63,863 bases of DNA from positions 1 through 63,863 of IMG/VR virus record IMGVR_UViG_3300042905_003325; one strand, 5' to 3'. Source of the stretch: a virus. The translations under genes and the position numbers were made by a program. Below are positions 23,901 to 33,362 of the stretch, piece by piece. The notes beneath the pieces were generated by a model. It did no database searches. It worked only from the letters and a program-made list of their open reading frames with translations, and was not told the origin of the DNA. The stretch's first letter is position 1, and each line of letters starts with the position of its first letter.

Positions 23901-25627
23901 ACCTACGCGGTAGATTCATTGCCAGTGAAACCGCTGGCGCCACAGGTGCTAATCGTGCTAGTATCACAAGAGGCGGTGTTGGTGGATCAGCAGATGCTGT
24001 GGTGGTAAGTCATACGCACGAAGTTTCAGATCCTGGACATACGCATTCTGTACAAACAATTGCTTTGCAAACTGTTACAGGGGGTCCAGCTGTAGCTACT
24101 CAATTTTCTGGCAACAACATCACTGGTTCTGCTGTAACCGGTATTTCAATTCAATCCAGTGGCGAAAGCGGCACTGGCAAGAACCTACCTCCTTACGTAG
24201 GCATGGTGGCCATGATCAAGCTGGATGATGACACTGTAAACACTGGTGGAATCATTCAAGCAGGTCCAGGTATTTCCATTACAACATCTGGTAGCTATGC
24301 TACAATTTCCAGCACCATTTCACAGAATCCAGTGGTAGCTGGACCTGGTATTACTGTACAAAACGCACCAGGCGGTGCCTTTGTATCAGCCAATGTAAGA
24401 AACATTGTTCCAGCTTCTGGCAGCAGTATCACAGTGACCAACAACAATGGTGTGTTTGAGATTGGAGGCGGTGGTGGTGGTGGCGGTGGTATAGCAGCTT
24501 ACGGCACAATTATAAGAACTGGTGGAACCATTCCTGTGAATCCTCCAGGGTCAGGAGCTCCAGGTACTTTTACTGCTTCACTGCCGGCCTCGGTACAGGG
24601 ACAAAATGTCACAGTTGGTCCTATTCAAGTAGCAGGACAATTGTCAGGCGGATCTGGCCTAGGTAGCAGCCTGTTATTAACATATACATTTACTCAGCAA
24701 ATTACATTTAGTAGTGCATTGCCCAACACAAACTATACTGTGGACGCAGATGCTGCGTATACCAGTACTAGTCCCGTATTTGTATCTAATTATTTTCCAG
24801 TTAATGATCTTGGTATAAACATTATTAATAAAACCGTGAATGGTTTTCAGATACAGTACAGTTACTATTTTACTGCTTCGGCGGGTCAGGCCGCTAGCGG
24901 TCTGGTTTGGAATACAGCAGGTCATCCCCAGGTTCGTTTCCAGGTAGTCAATAATATTGGTGGTGGCGGTGGTGGCGATGGTACTCCGGCATTTACTGGA
25001 GCTACCTGGCAGACAGTATCCAAGGTAGCAGGAACCACCTATACAAACAATACAGGCCAACCTTTACAAGTTTCTATTTCTGCTTTGCTTTCTTCGGGTC
25101 CTGCTAACTATCCACCAGCGGCCCCTGGAGTACCATATCAGAACTGGTTCTTTGTAAACGACCAACCAGTCGCTCAGGTTGGTGGATCAATAGGAGGGGG
25201 TGCTATACCACCTGCCTATGTGTATGCTATTGTACCACCTGGAGGCTCTTATAGATTAGCCAGCATTACTGGAGTGTCCAATATTGTATGGAGAGAGCTC
25301 AGTGGCGGCACCGGAGGTGGAGGAGGTGGAGGTGGCTCAGGCCTAGGCTATAACCAAACTTGGCAGAATGTCACAGCCAGTAGATCTAGAAATACCGATT
25401 ATACCAATACCACTGGATCTCCCATACAGGTAAATGTGTCTTTTATAGTAAACCAAGGGTACTCTGCATCTTTACTTGTGAACAATGTGGTTGTTGGGCG
25501 AGTAGTAGATTCAGGTAACTATGAGGTGCCTACATTTGGATTTGTATCTGCTGTGGTTCCGCCGGGTAGCACTTATAGGGCGAGTACAGACTTTGGTGCG
25601 ATTGACTATTGGGCAGAATTAAGCTAA
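20936..25627 (+). CDS. Giant tail fibre with four tail-collar domains
   Basis: A 1,563-residue tail fibre. Residues 1-95 are an N-terminal attachment domain (MAYVITNTRGQTIATIL ... QGQLWFDT). Residues about 95-350 contain tandem fibre repeats of the form SPAFTGxPTAPTA...TQLATTAFV. Four phage tail-collar domains follow at about 355, 600, 677 and 937, each with GWxxCDG/CNG, a RIGTTYGAGDGSTTFNxPD-like stretch and a final RF/RG. Several Gly-rich linkers and a repeated beta-domain complete the C-terminus. It probably binds host surface glycans. Its N-terminal domain is duplicated in the gene at 26032. Confidence 0.9.
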   Translation: MAYVITNTRGQTIATILTGQENTTATDLTLIGQNYVEFGLAQNENFVYLLENFAAPTPPLQPIQGQLWFDTANNEIKLRLNVNTWSSLADHSYVQAQKISPAFTGVPTAPTATPGTNTTQLATTAFVTAAVSNIDLSPYARLDGATFTGNIFAPTPPLGTVNTRVATTAFARTLFDDVNSSLYVPKVDGEMTGNARAPTLANIFDNTNSIATTGWVQNLYGNVTVSLYAPKVDANLQGVPTTPTASVTTANTQIASTAFVHNLFGNLDLSPYAPKASPVLTGTPRAPTANASDNSTLIATTEFVQLQKISPAFTGAPTAPTAANTTANTQIATTEFVTTKISEINASGAQELAGSVKLWISANPPEGWGLCNGQAVSRTVYARLFSRIGTTYGAGDGSTTFNLPNLQARFPIGVGTGFPPGSTGGFADATLVSHTHPSTISISDPGHIHQNPDYNNILGYSGTAQWITRVLPGRDGTIDGSYQKNNQDREGFDATVKPATTGISATVSISAPANSTEGTGRNIPPYQSFYYIIKMSDDGSGGGTLEAGAGIDIATGNGRSTITNVGVRRLIAGSGITLSSETGNITISSSGGSGTADIAGTIKIWGGATEPTDWMFCDGRAISRTEYVSLFSRIGTAFGAGDGSSTFNIPDFRNRTAVGSSATKARGSTGALDYAPIGSVVAWTATGAIPNGWLLCNGSTSSRTTEAALFAVIGTTYNTGGESSTVFRLPDYRAMFLRGLDEGRGIDPLRALNGPVPFQKGTLHWSDCGDSPGSAPGDTGIYAFTSGVDYQSSAPYHGSTVKNVGKDSFGAVKNLYSAAYIATEFTYAGAGFAAKTTSPTGRPIVINTGFTSPSTNTSPQRESALDNQQFPDGYYGRDFVWGITRPHNMAVRYIIKARPTTTESDVGYQSAPYIIKVNDNGTQRSGSGGGDTSRAGDVKWVAYAPNNFPPGWQLCDGSELLRAAYPALFARIGTTYGAGNGTTTFNVPDLRGRFIASETAGATGANRASITRGGVGGSADAVVVSHTHEVSDPGHTHSVQTIALQTVTGGPAVATQFSGNNITGSAVTGISIQSSGESGTGKNLPPYVGMVAMIKLDDDTVNTGGIIQAGPGISITTSGSYATISSTISQNPVVAGPGITVQNAPGGAFVSANVRNIVPASGSSITVTNNNGVFEIGGGGGGGGGIAAYGTIIRTGGTIPVNPPGSGAPGTFTASLPASVQGQNVTVGPIQVAGQLSGGSGLGSSLLLTYTFTQQITFSSALPNTNYTVDADAAYTSTSPVFVSNYFPVNDLGINIINKTVNGFQIQYSYYFTASAGQAASGLVWNTAGHPQVRFQVVNNIGGGGGGDGTPAFTGATWQTVSKVAGTTYTNNTGQPLQVSISALLSSGPANYPPAAPGVPYQNWFFVNDQPVAQVGGSIGGGAIPPAYVYAIVPPGGSYRLASITGVSNIVWRELSGGTGGGGGGGGSGLGYNQTWQNVTASRSRNTDYTNTTGSPIQVNVSFIVNQGYSASLLVNNVVVGRVVDSGNYEVPTFGFVSAVVPPGSTYRASTDFGAIDYWAELS

Positions 25628-25628
25628 A

Positions 25629-26051
25629 ATGACTTCAGCTCAACTCAAAATTCTGCCCACAGAGTCTTATGAAGACTACGCAGAACGCAGGCGTGCAGAG
25701 TATCCCAGCATCGAAGAACAGCTGGATGCTCTGTATCATGCTGGTGTGTTTCCTCCAGACATGGCAGCGCGAATTCACGAGGTCAAGTGTCGTTATCCCA
25801 AGCCCAACGCACCTGAGCCCGTGTTGCCCGGCGGCGTAGAAAAAGAAGCCTGCGACTCAAGATTGGCCAGCACACAGTGGGTGCAGACTCAAAAGTGCAA
25901 CATAAACCTGACAGGTACTCCCACAGCACCTGCGCCAAAACCACACACTAGAAGCAACCAAATCGCCACCACAAGATTTGTGATGGATGCAATAGAATTT
26001 TACTTACACAGTAGTATCAAGGAGATAATCAGTGGCCTACATAATAAATGA
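25629..26051 (+). CDS. Small fibre-associated protein with one fibre repeat
   Basis: A 140-residue protein. The first half (SYEDYAERRRAEYPSIEEQL plus DALYHAGVFPPDM) resembles small proteins often encoded after phage tail fibres; the second half carries a single fibre repeat (INLTGTPTAPAPKPHTRSNQ, then IATTRFV). It starts two bases after the giant fibre and overlaps the next gene's GTG start. It may be an adaptor or assembly partner. Confidence 0.7.
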   Translation: MTSAQLKILPTESYEDYAERRRAEYPSIEEQLDALYHAGVFPPDMAARIHEVKCRYPKPNAPEPVLPGGVEKEACDSRLASTQWVQTQKCNINLTGTPTAPAPKPHTRSNQIATTRFVMDAIEFYLHSSIKEIISGLHNK

Positions 26052-27243
26052 CAGTCGTGGACAGATCCTAGCGATCGTTCCAGACGGTACCATCGATACC
26101 ACCAGTACCAGTATTTCACTGGTTGGACGCGGTGTTATTGATTATGGTATAGCTGAAAACGAAAACTATGTATTTCTATTAGAGAACTTTGCCAAGCCCA
26201 CAGCACCCAATTCACCCCTACAGGGACAGCTTTGGTTCAATACCAGCAACAGTGCTCTAAGTGTGCGCAACATGGCCAATTCATGGACCACACTGGCCAC
26301 AGTGCCATATGTAGAAGCTCAAAAAGAATCACCAGTGTTCACTGGTGTGCCACGTGGACCCACAGCCCCCAAACCCACTGCCAACACACAGTTGGCAACC
26401 ACTGAGTTTGTGCAGATACAAAAAGAATCGCCGCAGTTCACAGGTGCACCAGCATCGCCGACTGCTCCCATTGGCACCAACACCAATCAGATTGCTACCA
26501 CAGAGTTTGTGAACAATGAAATCACGTCGCGCAACCTGGCACCAATCAACAGTCCTGAGTTCACTGGCGTACCCAAGGCTCCCACAGCCAACATCTCTAC
26601 TGCCAACACACAGTTAGCAACCACTGCGTTTGTGAGTAATCTGTTTAATGCCACAGATCTTTCTCCCTACGCTACCAAGGTTAATGCCACGCTCACAGGT
26701 CTGGTGCGTGTTCCTACCTATGGCAACAGCACTGCCAACACACTGGTAGCCAGCACTGAGTTCGTGCGCAACTTTGTGAACGATCCTGATCTTTCAATAT
26801 ATGCTACAAAAAACAGTCCCACGCTTACAGGTGTACCAAGAGCGCCCACCGCGGCCTATGGAAACAACAGCACACAAATAGCCACAACTGCATTTGTGCA
26901 GGGTGAAAAATTATCACCTGCGTTTACAGGCACACCAACAGCACCAACAGCACCGTCAGGCACTGCCAACACACAGATAGCCACAACGGCCTTTGTTGGC
27001 AATGCCATCAACAACATTGATCTAAGTTTGTATGCTACTAAAAACAGTCCCATACTCACAGGCATACCACAGGCACCAACAGCCGCTGCTGGTACAAGCA
27101 CCACGCAGATAGCCACAACTGCATTTGTACAGACTGCGATTGGCAGTGGCCTTTGGCAAGGGGCTGCTAAGTATGTTACCACAGCTGATCCAGATCCTGC
27201 ACAAGGAAGTAATGGAGATTTTTGGTTCAAATATCAACCATAA
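26032..27243 (+). CDS. Tail fibre paralogue with tandem fibre repeats
   Basis: A 403-residue fibre. It starts at GTG 26032 after AAGGAG, inside the preceding gene. Its first 95 residues (MAYIINDSRGQILAIV ... QGQLWFNT) are clearly homologous to the N-terminus of the giant fibre at 20936. Residues 95-375 hold about seven copies of SPxFTGxPxAPTA...TQIATTAFV. The end (GLWQGAAKYVTTADPDPAQG) is a short cap. It may share an attachment site with the giant fibre. Confidence 0.85.
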   Translation: MAYIINDSRGQILAIVPDGTIDTTSTSISLVGRGVIDYGIAENENYVFLLENFAKPTAPNSPLQGQLWFNTSNSALSVRNMANSWTTLATVPYVEAQKESPVFTGVPRGPTAPKPTANTQLATTEFVQIQKESPQFTGAPASPTAPIGTNTNQIATTEFVNNEITSRNLAPINSPEFTGVPKAPTANISTANTQLATTAFVSNLFNATDLSPYATKVNATLTGLVRVPTYGNSTANTLVASTEFVRNFVNDPDLSIYATKNSPTLTGVPRAPTAAYGNNSTQIATTAFVQGEKLSPAFTGTPTAPTAPSGTANTQIATTAFVGNAINNIDLSLYATKNSPILTGIPQAPTAAAGTSTTQIATTAFVQTAIGSGLWQGAAKYVTTADPDPAQGSNGDFWFKYQP

Positions 27244-27246
27244 TTT

Positions 27247-30200
27247 ATGTCTACAGCAAGAAAAATTTTTACATACACAAATGGGCGTCAAGTTTTTGTG
27301 ATGCCAGATGGATATGAACGACAGGTCAGCTATCATATGTGGGCCGGCGGAGGTGGTGCTGGTGGCGACAGCGGCGCATTCACTGGCGGCAATGGAGCAG
27401 CAGGTACCTATCTTACAGGCAGTTTCAATGCTGATCCTGGTGACAGAATAGAAGTCATAGTGGGTGGTGGTGGTCAAGAGGGTCGTAGTCTTGATGCAAA
27501 CAAAAAACTCTACAGTTGTACTATTGAAGGCACTGGCGCCAGTGGAGTTGGTCCCACTGCGAGTTATGGTTTTGTAAACGATCCTACCAAGGCCATTTAT
27601 CCTAGATACAATGATCCTTTGGCCACTCGAACCTTTGATCGGTGGAACGCTTTTATGAACGCCTGGGCAGTGAGTAACCTGCCCTCAAATCGACCTGGCA
27701 CAGAAGAAGTAACAAACAATATCTACTTTCCAGAAGCAGGTCAATACAAACTTCAGATTGCCGCAGATAACACTGTGACCTGGAGTTTTGGCAATTTTAC
27801 AACCACAACAAAAGATAATTTTGCCAACGGTCCATTTGAACGCACAATCAGTGTGCCAGAGCCCGGTGTATATGAGTTAAGATACACGCTGACCAACGCT
27901 AGCAGTAGCAGTGGCAATCCAGCGGGTTGTGCTATATTGATCACTAGAAATAATCCAGCCTATATGGGTGGGGGTAATGTTATAACCTACCCAGGTGGTG
28001 CGTCAATGAAAAATGTGATTTGGTCAACTAGATTTGGACCCAACGTTGATGTCACAGATCAAGTGCCACTGCTGTATGCCCCTGTGGTTGATTTTTATCG
28101 TCCACAATCGTCATATAACTGGGCCGGAGTACCAGAAGTAGGTCTGTGCTTTATCAGCGACAACAGCACTTGGACCGAAGCAGAACTAAACAGACTCAAT
28201 CTCAATTTCAACAAAGTAATATCTTTAAGTTATCCTGTGACTATCACTGGCAATGGTAATATTGATCAGGTGTGTGCCACAGGATACTACACGTTCAAAA
28301 GAGGACAGACCTGGGAGTTGTCACGTTACAACTGGATAGGCAATCCTACCAATAACAACAACATGCAGGGGCGCGGCACTGGTACTCCAAGCAATTGGAC
28401 AGAACGTCAATGGTACAATGACAATGCTTCTGGACGTAGCCGTAACAAAGAATTTGCCAAATGGCAACTGCCTGTACCTCCAGCAGATACCCTGTATATT
28501 GTAGGCTACGCTGATGGTGTGATCTATAATGCTCCTAGTCAAAGAGGCAGCGACAATCTAACCTGGACTGTAAACAGCACTGTGAGTCAGTTTTATGCAG
28601 GCGGTGCTGGTGGAAAATCTGCCACTAATGAAAGTGACAAAAAATACAATTACTATGGCGGTTACGGTGGGCAGATTGGTACCAATCAAACCTCAGGTGG
28701 CGGTGGAGGCGGTGGTGGGTCATCTTATATTGCAGTGTCAAAAGCCACACAAACCACTATTCCCAACCCCGACAACGATCGTTTATTAGCCAATTGGTAC
28801 AACGATATACAGCCACCTGTATGGTATAACGAACTTGGCAAACCCAGTGGAGTGAATCTAACCGTGGGTGCTGGTGCTTCTGCGGCAATCATGCCAGGAA
28901 GAAGTCCTCAACTACGCAGTTTATTGGTCAATGGCACAACCACAAGCAATGCGTCATGTGCCAGCCTTGGCGACCTTAATATCAGCGGTCTTGATGCCAA
29001 CAACAAACCAAAACCGTTTACCATAGAAGCCTGGGTACGTGCAACAGGTCCAGGTGTCAATCCTGGTGGTTTTGGTGGTGAAATAATCAACAAAGACTAT
29101 GAGTATGAGATAGCCAGAATGGCCAATGGCAGAATTATATTTGCCGTGGACTGGGGTCAAGGTATCAACAATTCTTATCCTGGCAGCGGATGGATATTCA
29201 CAAACTATTTCTTGCCACAGGATACCAGTGCTTTGATCTCCATGGTATTCTTTGACAATGATACTATTTTATATGTTGATGCAGTGAAAAAATGGCAAGC
29301 ATCTGTGGATGGCTTTAGTTCAAGTGGTACTGGTGCTATCAATTCCTTTAGTGTGCCAAGATACAAACCTAGATTTACTAGCTACAAACTGTTTATTGGC
29401 AGTAGAACAGATCTCAACCAAAACTGGCAAGGGTACCTTGGTGATGTAAGACTCTGGAGAGAAGCAAGAACACAACAGCAGATCTACGACAACATGTTTG
29501 GTATAAGCTTCACACGCACTGCTGTGACATATCAAAAAAGTCGAGTGGGTGTGGCCATTGCTGGTGGCGGTGGAGGCGGTGGTGGTGCTGGCTTCAAAGG
29601 TGACGGCGGCGATGGCAACAATGATTACTTGATTGCTCCTCAACCAAATCCAAATTCCATAGGCGCCGGTGGTGTGGGTGCTAGTGCATTCAACAGTGGC
29701 GGTGGTGGTGGCGGTGGAGGTGGTGGCTGTGACGGAGCCATAGGTGGCAAAGCAGCGACCTCCGGCACAGGATCAGGAGGCGACGGCGGCTACACAGGTG
29801 GTTCACAGGTAGTAACTGTGAACTTGAACCCTCCCACTGCTGACTTTGTCATGGTAGGACGAGGTGGTGATGGTGGCAATGGTGGTGGCGGTGGAGCAGG
29901 CGGTCTCAGCACCGGACAAATACAGCTACGCAAATATCAGTACATTCAGGTAGGTGGAACCGATGATGCCAAGATTGAAGGCGGCGCATCAGCCATATGG
30001 TTTGATGAAAGAACCTACTGGGCAGTGGGGCCAGGTGGACGCGGTGGTTACATCAACTCACCATGGGCCAAAAATGGCAACGGACAGAATGGCGGATGTC
30101 TTCAAGACAATACTAATACAAATAAATTCAATGGCAGCGGCGGAGGTGCTGGTACAGGATCAACCAAGGCCACAGCATCTGGTGGAAGCAGCAAGGGACA

Positions 30201-32634
30201 CCCCCCTGGAGTCAACCCCGCTATCCGAGTTACAACTTTTCAAGGAGGTGGTGGTAATAGTGCAGGAGCACCAAGCTGGAGTCCAGGTGGCGGTGGTGGA
30301 GCTGGCGGTAATGGAGCAGCTGGCACTGCTGGATCAGTGGGCGGTACCGGCGCTCGTGGTGGCAACGGAGGTCCTGGCAAAACAGTTGCGCTGGGCAACA
30401 CAGGAAGAACATATACTCTAGCTGGCGGTGGTGGTGGTGCCGCTGGATACTACCAACCTGGTCCATTTGTGGGCTATGGACAAGCAGGCGGTGGCGATGG
30501 CGCCTCGGGTACCGGTCCAGAAATTGAATTCACAAGAGCACAACTTTACACTATCTGGGTACCCACTGGTGTGACCACAATGTACTTTGAGGGAGTTGGT
30601 GCTGGTGGTGGTGGCGGTGGTGGTTCAACTCGCGGCTCTGGTGGCGGTGGCAGTGGTGCATATTTGACAAAAACTGCTTATTCTGTAACTGCTGGACAAC
30701 AGATTGATATCACAGTTGGGCCAGGCGGCGCCAGCAATGCAACAGGTGGCAACACAATAATAAGATTCTATGCCAAGGATTCAATACCTGCTTCAACAGT
30801 GACCTTGGGTGGCGGCTTTCCTGGAACATCCACTGGTAACACACCATTGGGCGGCAAAGGAGGAGCACCCAATGGACAAACAGGTGATAGTGGTGGTCAA
30901 GGCGACAGTCCCAATTTCAGTAGCGGATCAGGAGCATCATCTCCCTATGGTGAAGGTGGTGGTGGTATCACAGTAACATCCAACGCCAAGCCCGGTGCAG
31001 GCGGACGTGGTGCTGGTGGCGGCGGCGGCAGCAACAAAGTTGCTGGTGGTCGAGGCGGCGACGGTTATGTTTTAGCCACTTGGTCGGGCAACTATTCAAT
31101 AGACGCACAGCCTAACACAGGCAGTGGTGGCGGTGGCGGGTTTGATGGTGGTGGTGGATCAGGTGGTACAGGTTTTGTGGCTATTGCTTATCCAGGCGCT
31201 CCCATCTACACCTACATAGTTGGCGGACGACCCGTGCCACCCATACAACAGAATGGCTACACTATTCACGAATGCCGTCAAAGCGGTGAGCTGGTGTTCC
31301 AACCAGATGTTCCAGAAGGCAAATTATATCGTGGCAGCGGAGTAACTCCTGCTGGCACTGACTACCCATACTATGTTCAAGGTGTGGCCTATGGAGGAGT
31401 TGGTCGTGACAACACCGACGTATTCCCAGTTAGAAGCAGCAACTACACTGACTTCTTGAACAATTATGGCGTTTGGAATCAAAGCCCAACGTCATCAAGT
31501 TTTGACCGTACCTACAGTTTTTACATCGCAAAAGAAGCCAGCTATCAATTCCAAGCAGCAGCTGACAATGGAGCTCAGGTATTTGTTGACGGAGGCATAG
31601 TGATTGACATGACTCCTGCTAATCGAGACAACGGAACCTACTGGCAACGCAATGGTCTAACAGCCACTAAAAAACTGGGTGTGGGCATGCACACTCTTAA
31701 AATATCAGCTACCAATCTAAATCTACAAGGTGCTTTTGCTTTGACCATCACAGAAGTTGGCACTCAAAACATGGTGTTCAACTCAAGACGTCCACCAGTG
31801 CCCAGTGGCAGTCCACAGGGTGGTGATGGACTGATTATTTTAGAGTTCAAAGGCGGTGAAGGCACTGCAAAGGTCAAGGTCAATAACGCTTGGAAACAGA
31901 TCATAGGTCAGTGGGTAAAGATTGACGGTGTGTGGAAACGTATCGCCGGCAGTGCAGTCAAGGTCAACGGAGTATGGAGATCACTGTTTGGCTCTGTGCC
32001 TATTTCAGTAACAGTTGATCCCAATAACTTTGGTGGACCTCCAGCACCTGGCATACCAACTGCACCCCCTCCTCCCAGCAGTGGAGGTGGAGGCGGTGGT
32101 GGTGGATGTAAGATTATCTGCAACAAGTTGGCTGAAATGGGCTTCTTTGATCCCGAAATGAACGACGCAGATCAAAGATTTGGTATGCTGTTAAGAGACA
32201 CTGATCCAGATGCCTACAATGGTTATCTACGTTGGGCAGGGCCAGTGGTTGATCTACTGGAAGGTGGCGGTAGTGCTACGTTTAGAAAGATTGTATTCCC
32301 GTGGTTGAGGGATGAACAGGCTCGACGTGACCTACAGATCAAAATTGTAGCTCACTATCTAGACGGTATAGCAAGACCCTGGGCAGAAGAAATGGCATAT
32401 AGAATGAAAGCCCGCGGATATGAAAAGTCCAACCCTGCAGGTAGGTTCATTATGAATGTTGGTTTGCCAATGTGTAGAATCATAGCCAAATTTGGCCGCG
32501 GCAAGTCTATGCCAATGTGGGCCAAGACAGCGGTGATTTGGGGCACAACAACTGTGCTGCTGTGTATCATTACAGTGATATCCGGCACCGACAACATAAT
32601 TAAGCGTATCAAGAAATTTTTGAAACGAGACTGA
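27247..32634 (+). CDS. Giant glycine-rich adhesin with LamG-like and PA14-like domains
   Basis: A 1,795-residue adhesin-like structural protein. Extended Gly-rich blocks (GGGGGGGG type) alternate with folded modules: a LamG/concanavalin-like jelly roll at about residues 557-751 (FTIEAWVRATGPG ... GDVRLWREARTQQQIYDNM) and a PA14-like module at about 1398-1510 (YSFYIAKEASYQFQAAADNG). The last 180 residues are Gly-poor and charged, with a Cys-rich start and a hydrophobic segment (VIWGTTTVLLCIITVISG) at about 1757-1779, ending in a Lys-rich tail. Gly-rich distal adhesins of T4-like phages determine receptor choice. The terminal membrane-like segment is unusual. Confidence 0.85.
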   Translation: MSTARKIFTYTNGRQVFVMPDGYERQVSYHMWAGGGGAGGDSGAFTGGNGAAGTYLTGSFNADPGDRIEVIVGGGGQEGRSLDANKKLYSCTIEGTGASGVGPTASYGFVNDPTKAIYPRYNDPLATRTFDRWNAFMNAWAVSNLPSNRPGTEEVTNNIYFPEAGQYKLQIAADNTVTWSFGNFTTTTKDNFANGPFERTISVPEPGVYELRYTLTNASSSSGNPAGCAILITRNNPAYMGGGNVITYPGGASMKNVIWSTRFGPNVDVTDQVPLLYAPVVDFYRPQSSYNWAGVPEVGLCFISDNSTWTEAELNRLNLNFNKVISLSYPVTITGNGNIDQVCATGYYTFKRGQTWELSRYNWIGNPTNNNNMQGRGTGTPSNWTERQWYNDNASGRSRNKEFAKWQLPVPPADTLYIVGYADGVIYNAPSQRGSDNLTWTVNSTVSQFYAGGAGGKSATNESDKKYNYYGGYGGQIGTNQTSGGGGGGGGSSYIAVSKATQTTIPNPDNDRLLANWYNDIQPPVWYNELGKPSGVNLTVGAGASAAIMPGRSPQLRSLLVNGTTTSNASCASLGDLNISGLDANNKPKPFTIEAWVRATGPGVNPGGFGGEIINKDYEYEIARMANGRIIFAVDWGQGINNSYPGSGWIFTNYFLPQDTSALISMVFFDNDTILYVDAVKKWQASVDGFSSSGTGAINSFSVPRYKPRFTSYKLFIGSRTDLNQNWQGYLGDVRLWREARTQQQIYDNMFGISFTRTAVTYQKSRVGVAIAGGGGGGGGAGFKGDGGDGNNDYLIAPQPNPNSIGAGGVGASAFNSGGGGGGGGGGCDGAIGGKAATSGTGSGGDGGYTGGSQVVTVNLNPPTADFVMVGRGGDGGNGGGGGAGGLSTGQIQLRKYQYIQVGGTDDAKIEGGASAIWFDERTYWAVGPGGRGGYINSPWAKNGNGQNGGCLQDNTNTNKFNGSGGGAGTGSTKATASGGSSKGHPPGVNPAIRVTTFQGGGGNSAGAPSWSPGGGGGAGGNGAAGTAGSVGGTGARGGNGGPGKTVALGNTGRTYTLAGGGGGAAGYYQPGPFVGYGQAGGGDGASGTGPEIEFTRAQLYTIWVPTGVTTMYFEGVGAGGGGGGGSTRGSGGGGSGAYLTKTAYSVTAGQQIDITVGPGGASNATGGNTIIRFYAKDSIPASTVTLGGGFPGTSTGNTPLGGKGGAPNGQTGDSGGQGDSPNFSSGSGASSPYGEGGGGITVTSNAKPGAGGRGAGGGGGSNKVAGGRGGDGYVLATWSGNYSIDAQPNTGSGGGGGFDGGGGSGGTGFVAIAYPGAPIYTYIVGGRPVPPIQQNGYTIHECRQSGELVFQPDVPEGKLYRGSGVTPAGTDYPYYVQGVAYGGVGRDNTDVFPVRSSNYTDFLNNYGVWNQSPTSSSFDRTYSFYIAKEASYQFQAAADNGAQVFVDGGIVIDMTPANRDNGTYWQRNGLTATKKLGVGMHTLKISATNLNLQGAFALTITEVGTQNMVFNSRRPPVPSGSPQGGDGLIILEFKGGEGTAKVKVNNAWKQIIGQWVKIDGVWKRIAGSAVKVNGVWRSLFGSVPISVTVDPNNFGGPPAPGIPTAPPPPSSGGGGGGGGCKIICNKLAEMGFFDPEMNDADQRFGMLLRDTDPDAYNGYLRWAGPVVDLLEGGGSATFRKIVFPWLRDEQARRDLQIKIVAHYLDGIARPWAEEMAYRMKARGYEKSNPAGRFIMNVGLPMCRIIAKFGRGKSMPMWAKTAVIWGTTTVLLCIITVISGTDNIIKRIKKFLKRD

Positions 32635-32635
32635 A

Positions 32636-33049
32636 ATGGGAATCAGTATACAGGAGTTTTTGGCAGGCCGTGAGCCTTGTGCAGTATGCGAAGAGTCAGG
32701 TGATCAACATCATTGCATCACTGAACTACTGAGTAGAGTTGACAGTTGTATACTCTACAATGCCATGGGTCTGAATCAAACATCAGAAATACTCAATGAC
32801 ACCGCGTTGCTGCAAGAGTTGAGATCGGTTTCGAACCCCACTCAGGTATTAGATTATTACATACGAAGTCAAGCTATTACAACGGACATCAACTCTAGGC
32901 CCAATCGTGAAGACATTTGGAATCACATTTATAATCAGTACATTCCACCTATCTTGACCCTGTTACGCGATAGACAGCGCGAAGCCACAATGAATGCCAT
33001 CATGGCACTGGTCACAGAACTAGAACGCAGCTACGGTGTTAAACATTAA
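32636..33049 (+). CDS. Small protein downstream of adhesin
   Basis: A 137-residue mostly helical protein with a Cys/His cluster near the start ([14 protein letters not shown]), suggestive of a metal site, and a helical remainder. It starts one base after the adhesin stop and ends overlapping the convergent ErpA gene by 11 bases. In T4-like phages the adhesin is often followed by its chaperone (gp38-like), so that role is possible, but no similarity is visible. Confidence 0.55.
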   Translation: MGISIQEFLAGREPCAVCEESGDQHHCITELLSRVDSCILYNAMGLNQTSEILNDTALLQELRSVSNPTQVLDYYIRSQAITTDINSRPNREDIWNHIYNQYIPPILTLLRDRQREATMNAIMALVTELERSYGVKH

Positions 33050-33362
33050 AGCTTGAACCACAGCCACAGGTGGTAGTGGCGTTGGGATTTTTGATTGTGA
33101 AGCTGGATCCATGAATGTCTTCAACATAGTCAATGTTGGCGCCCTGAAGATACTGAGCACTCATTGAGTCTACCAAGAACTTGATGCCTTGAATGTCTAG
33201 ATCCCAGTCATCTTCGTTTTGAACTTCATCAAAAGTAAATCCATATTGAAATCCAGAGCAACCACCGCCTTGTACAAACACACGTAGTTTGAGATCTGGA
33301 TTGCCTTCTTCTTGAATTAATTCACGTACTTTTTGCACACAGTTTTCAGTTACATTCAACAT
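33039..33362 (-). CDS. erpA: A-type iron-sulfur cluster carrier (ErpA/IscA-like)
   Basis: A 107-residue HesB/IscA-family protein of full length. The three conserved cysteines are present: [11 protein letters not shown] for the first and TTCGCGSSF for the CxC pair. The family carries and inserts Fe-S or Fe for cluster assembly on target enzymes. Similar genes occur in other marine T4-like phages. It could support phage-encoded or host Fe enzymes during infection. It is co-oriented with the glycosyltransferase-like and SOD genes upstream. Confidence 0.9.
   Translation of the reverse strand: MLNVTENCVQKVRELIQEEGNPDLKLRVFVQGGGCSGFQYGFTFDEVQNEDDWDLDIQGIKFLVDSMSAQYLQGANIDYVEDIHGSSFTIKNPNATTTCGCGSSFNV

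Noticed and set aside
29954-30466. Open frames in other phases within the glycine-rich adhesin
   Set aside because: GGT/GGC-rich DNA is open in several frames; composition explains them.
27297-30700. Glycine-codon tandem repeats as a possible CRISPR or satellite array
   Set aside because: The repeats are imperfect, in frame and irregularly spaced, which is expected of coding Gly-rich linkers. No direct repeat with unique spacers exists in the window.
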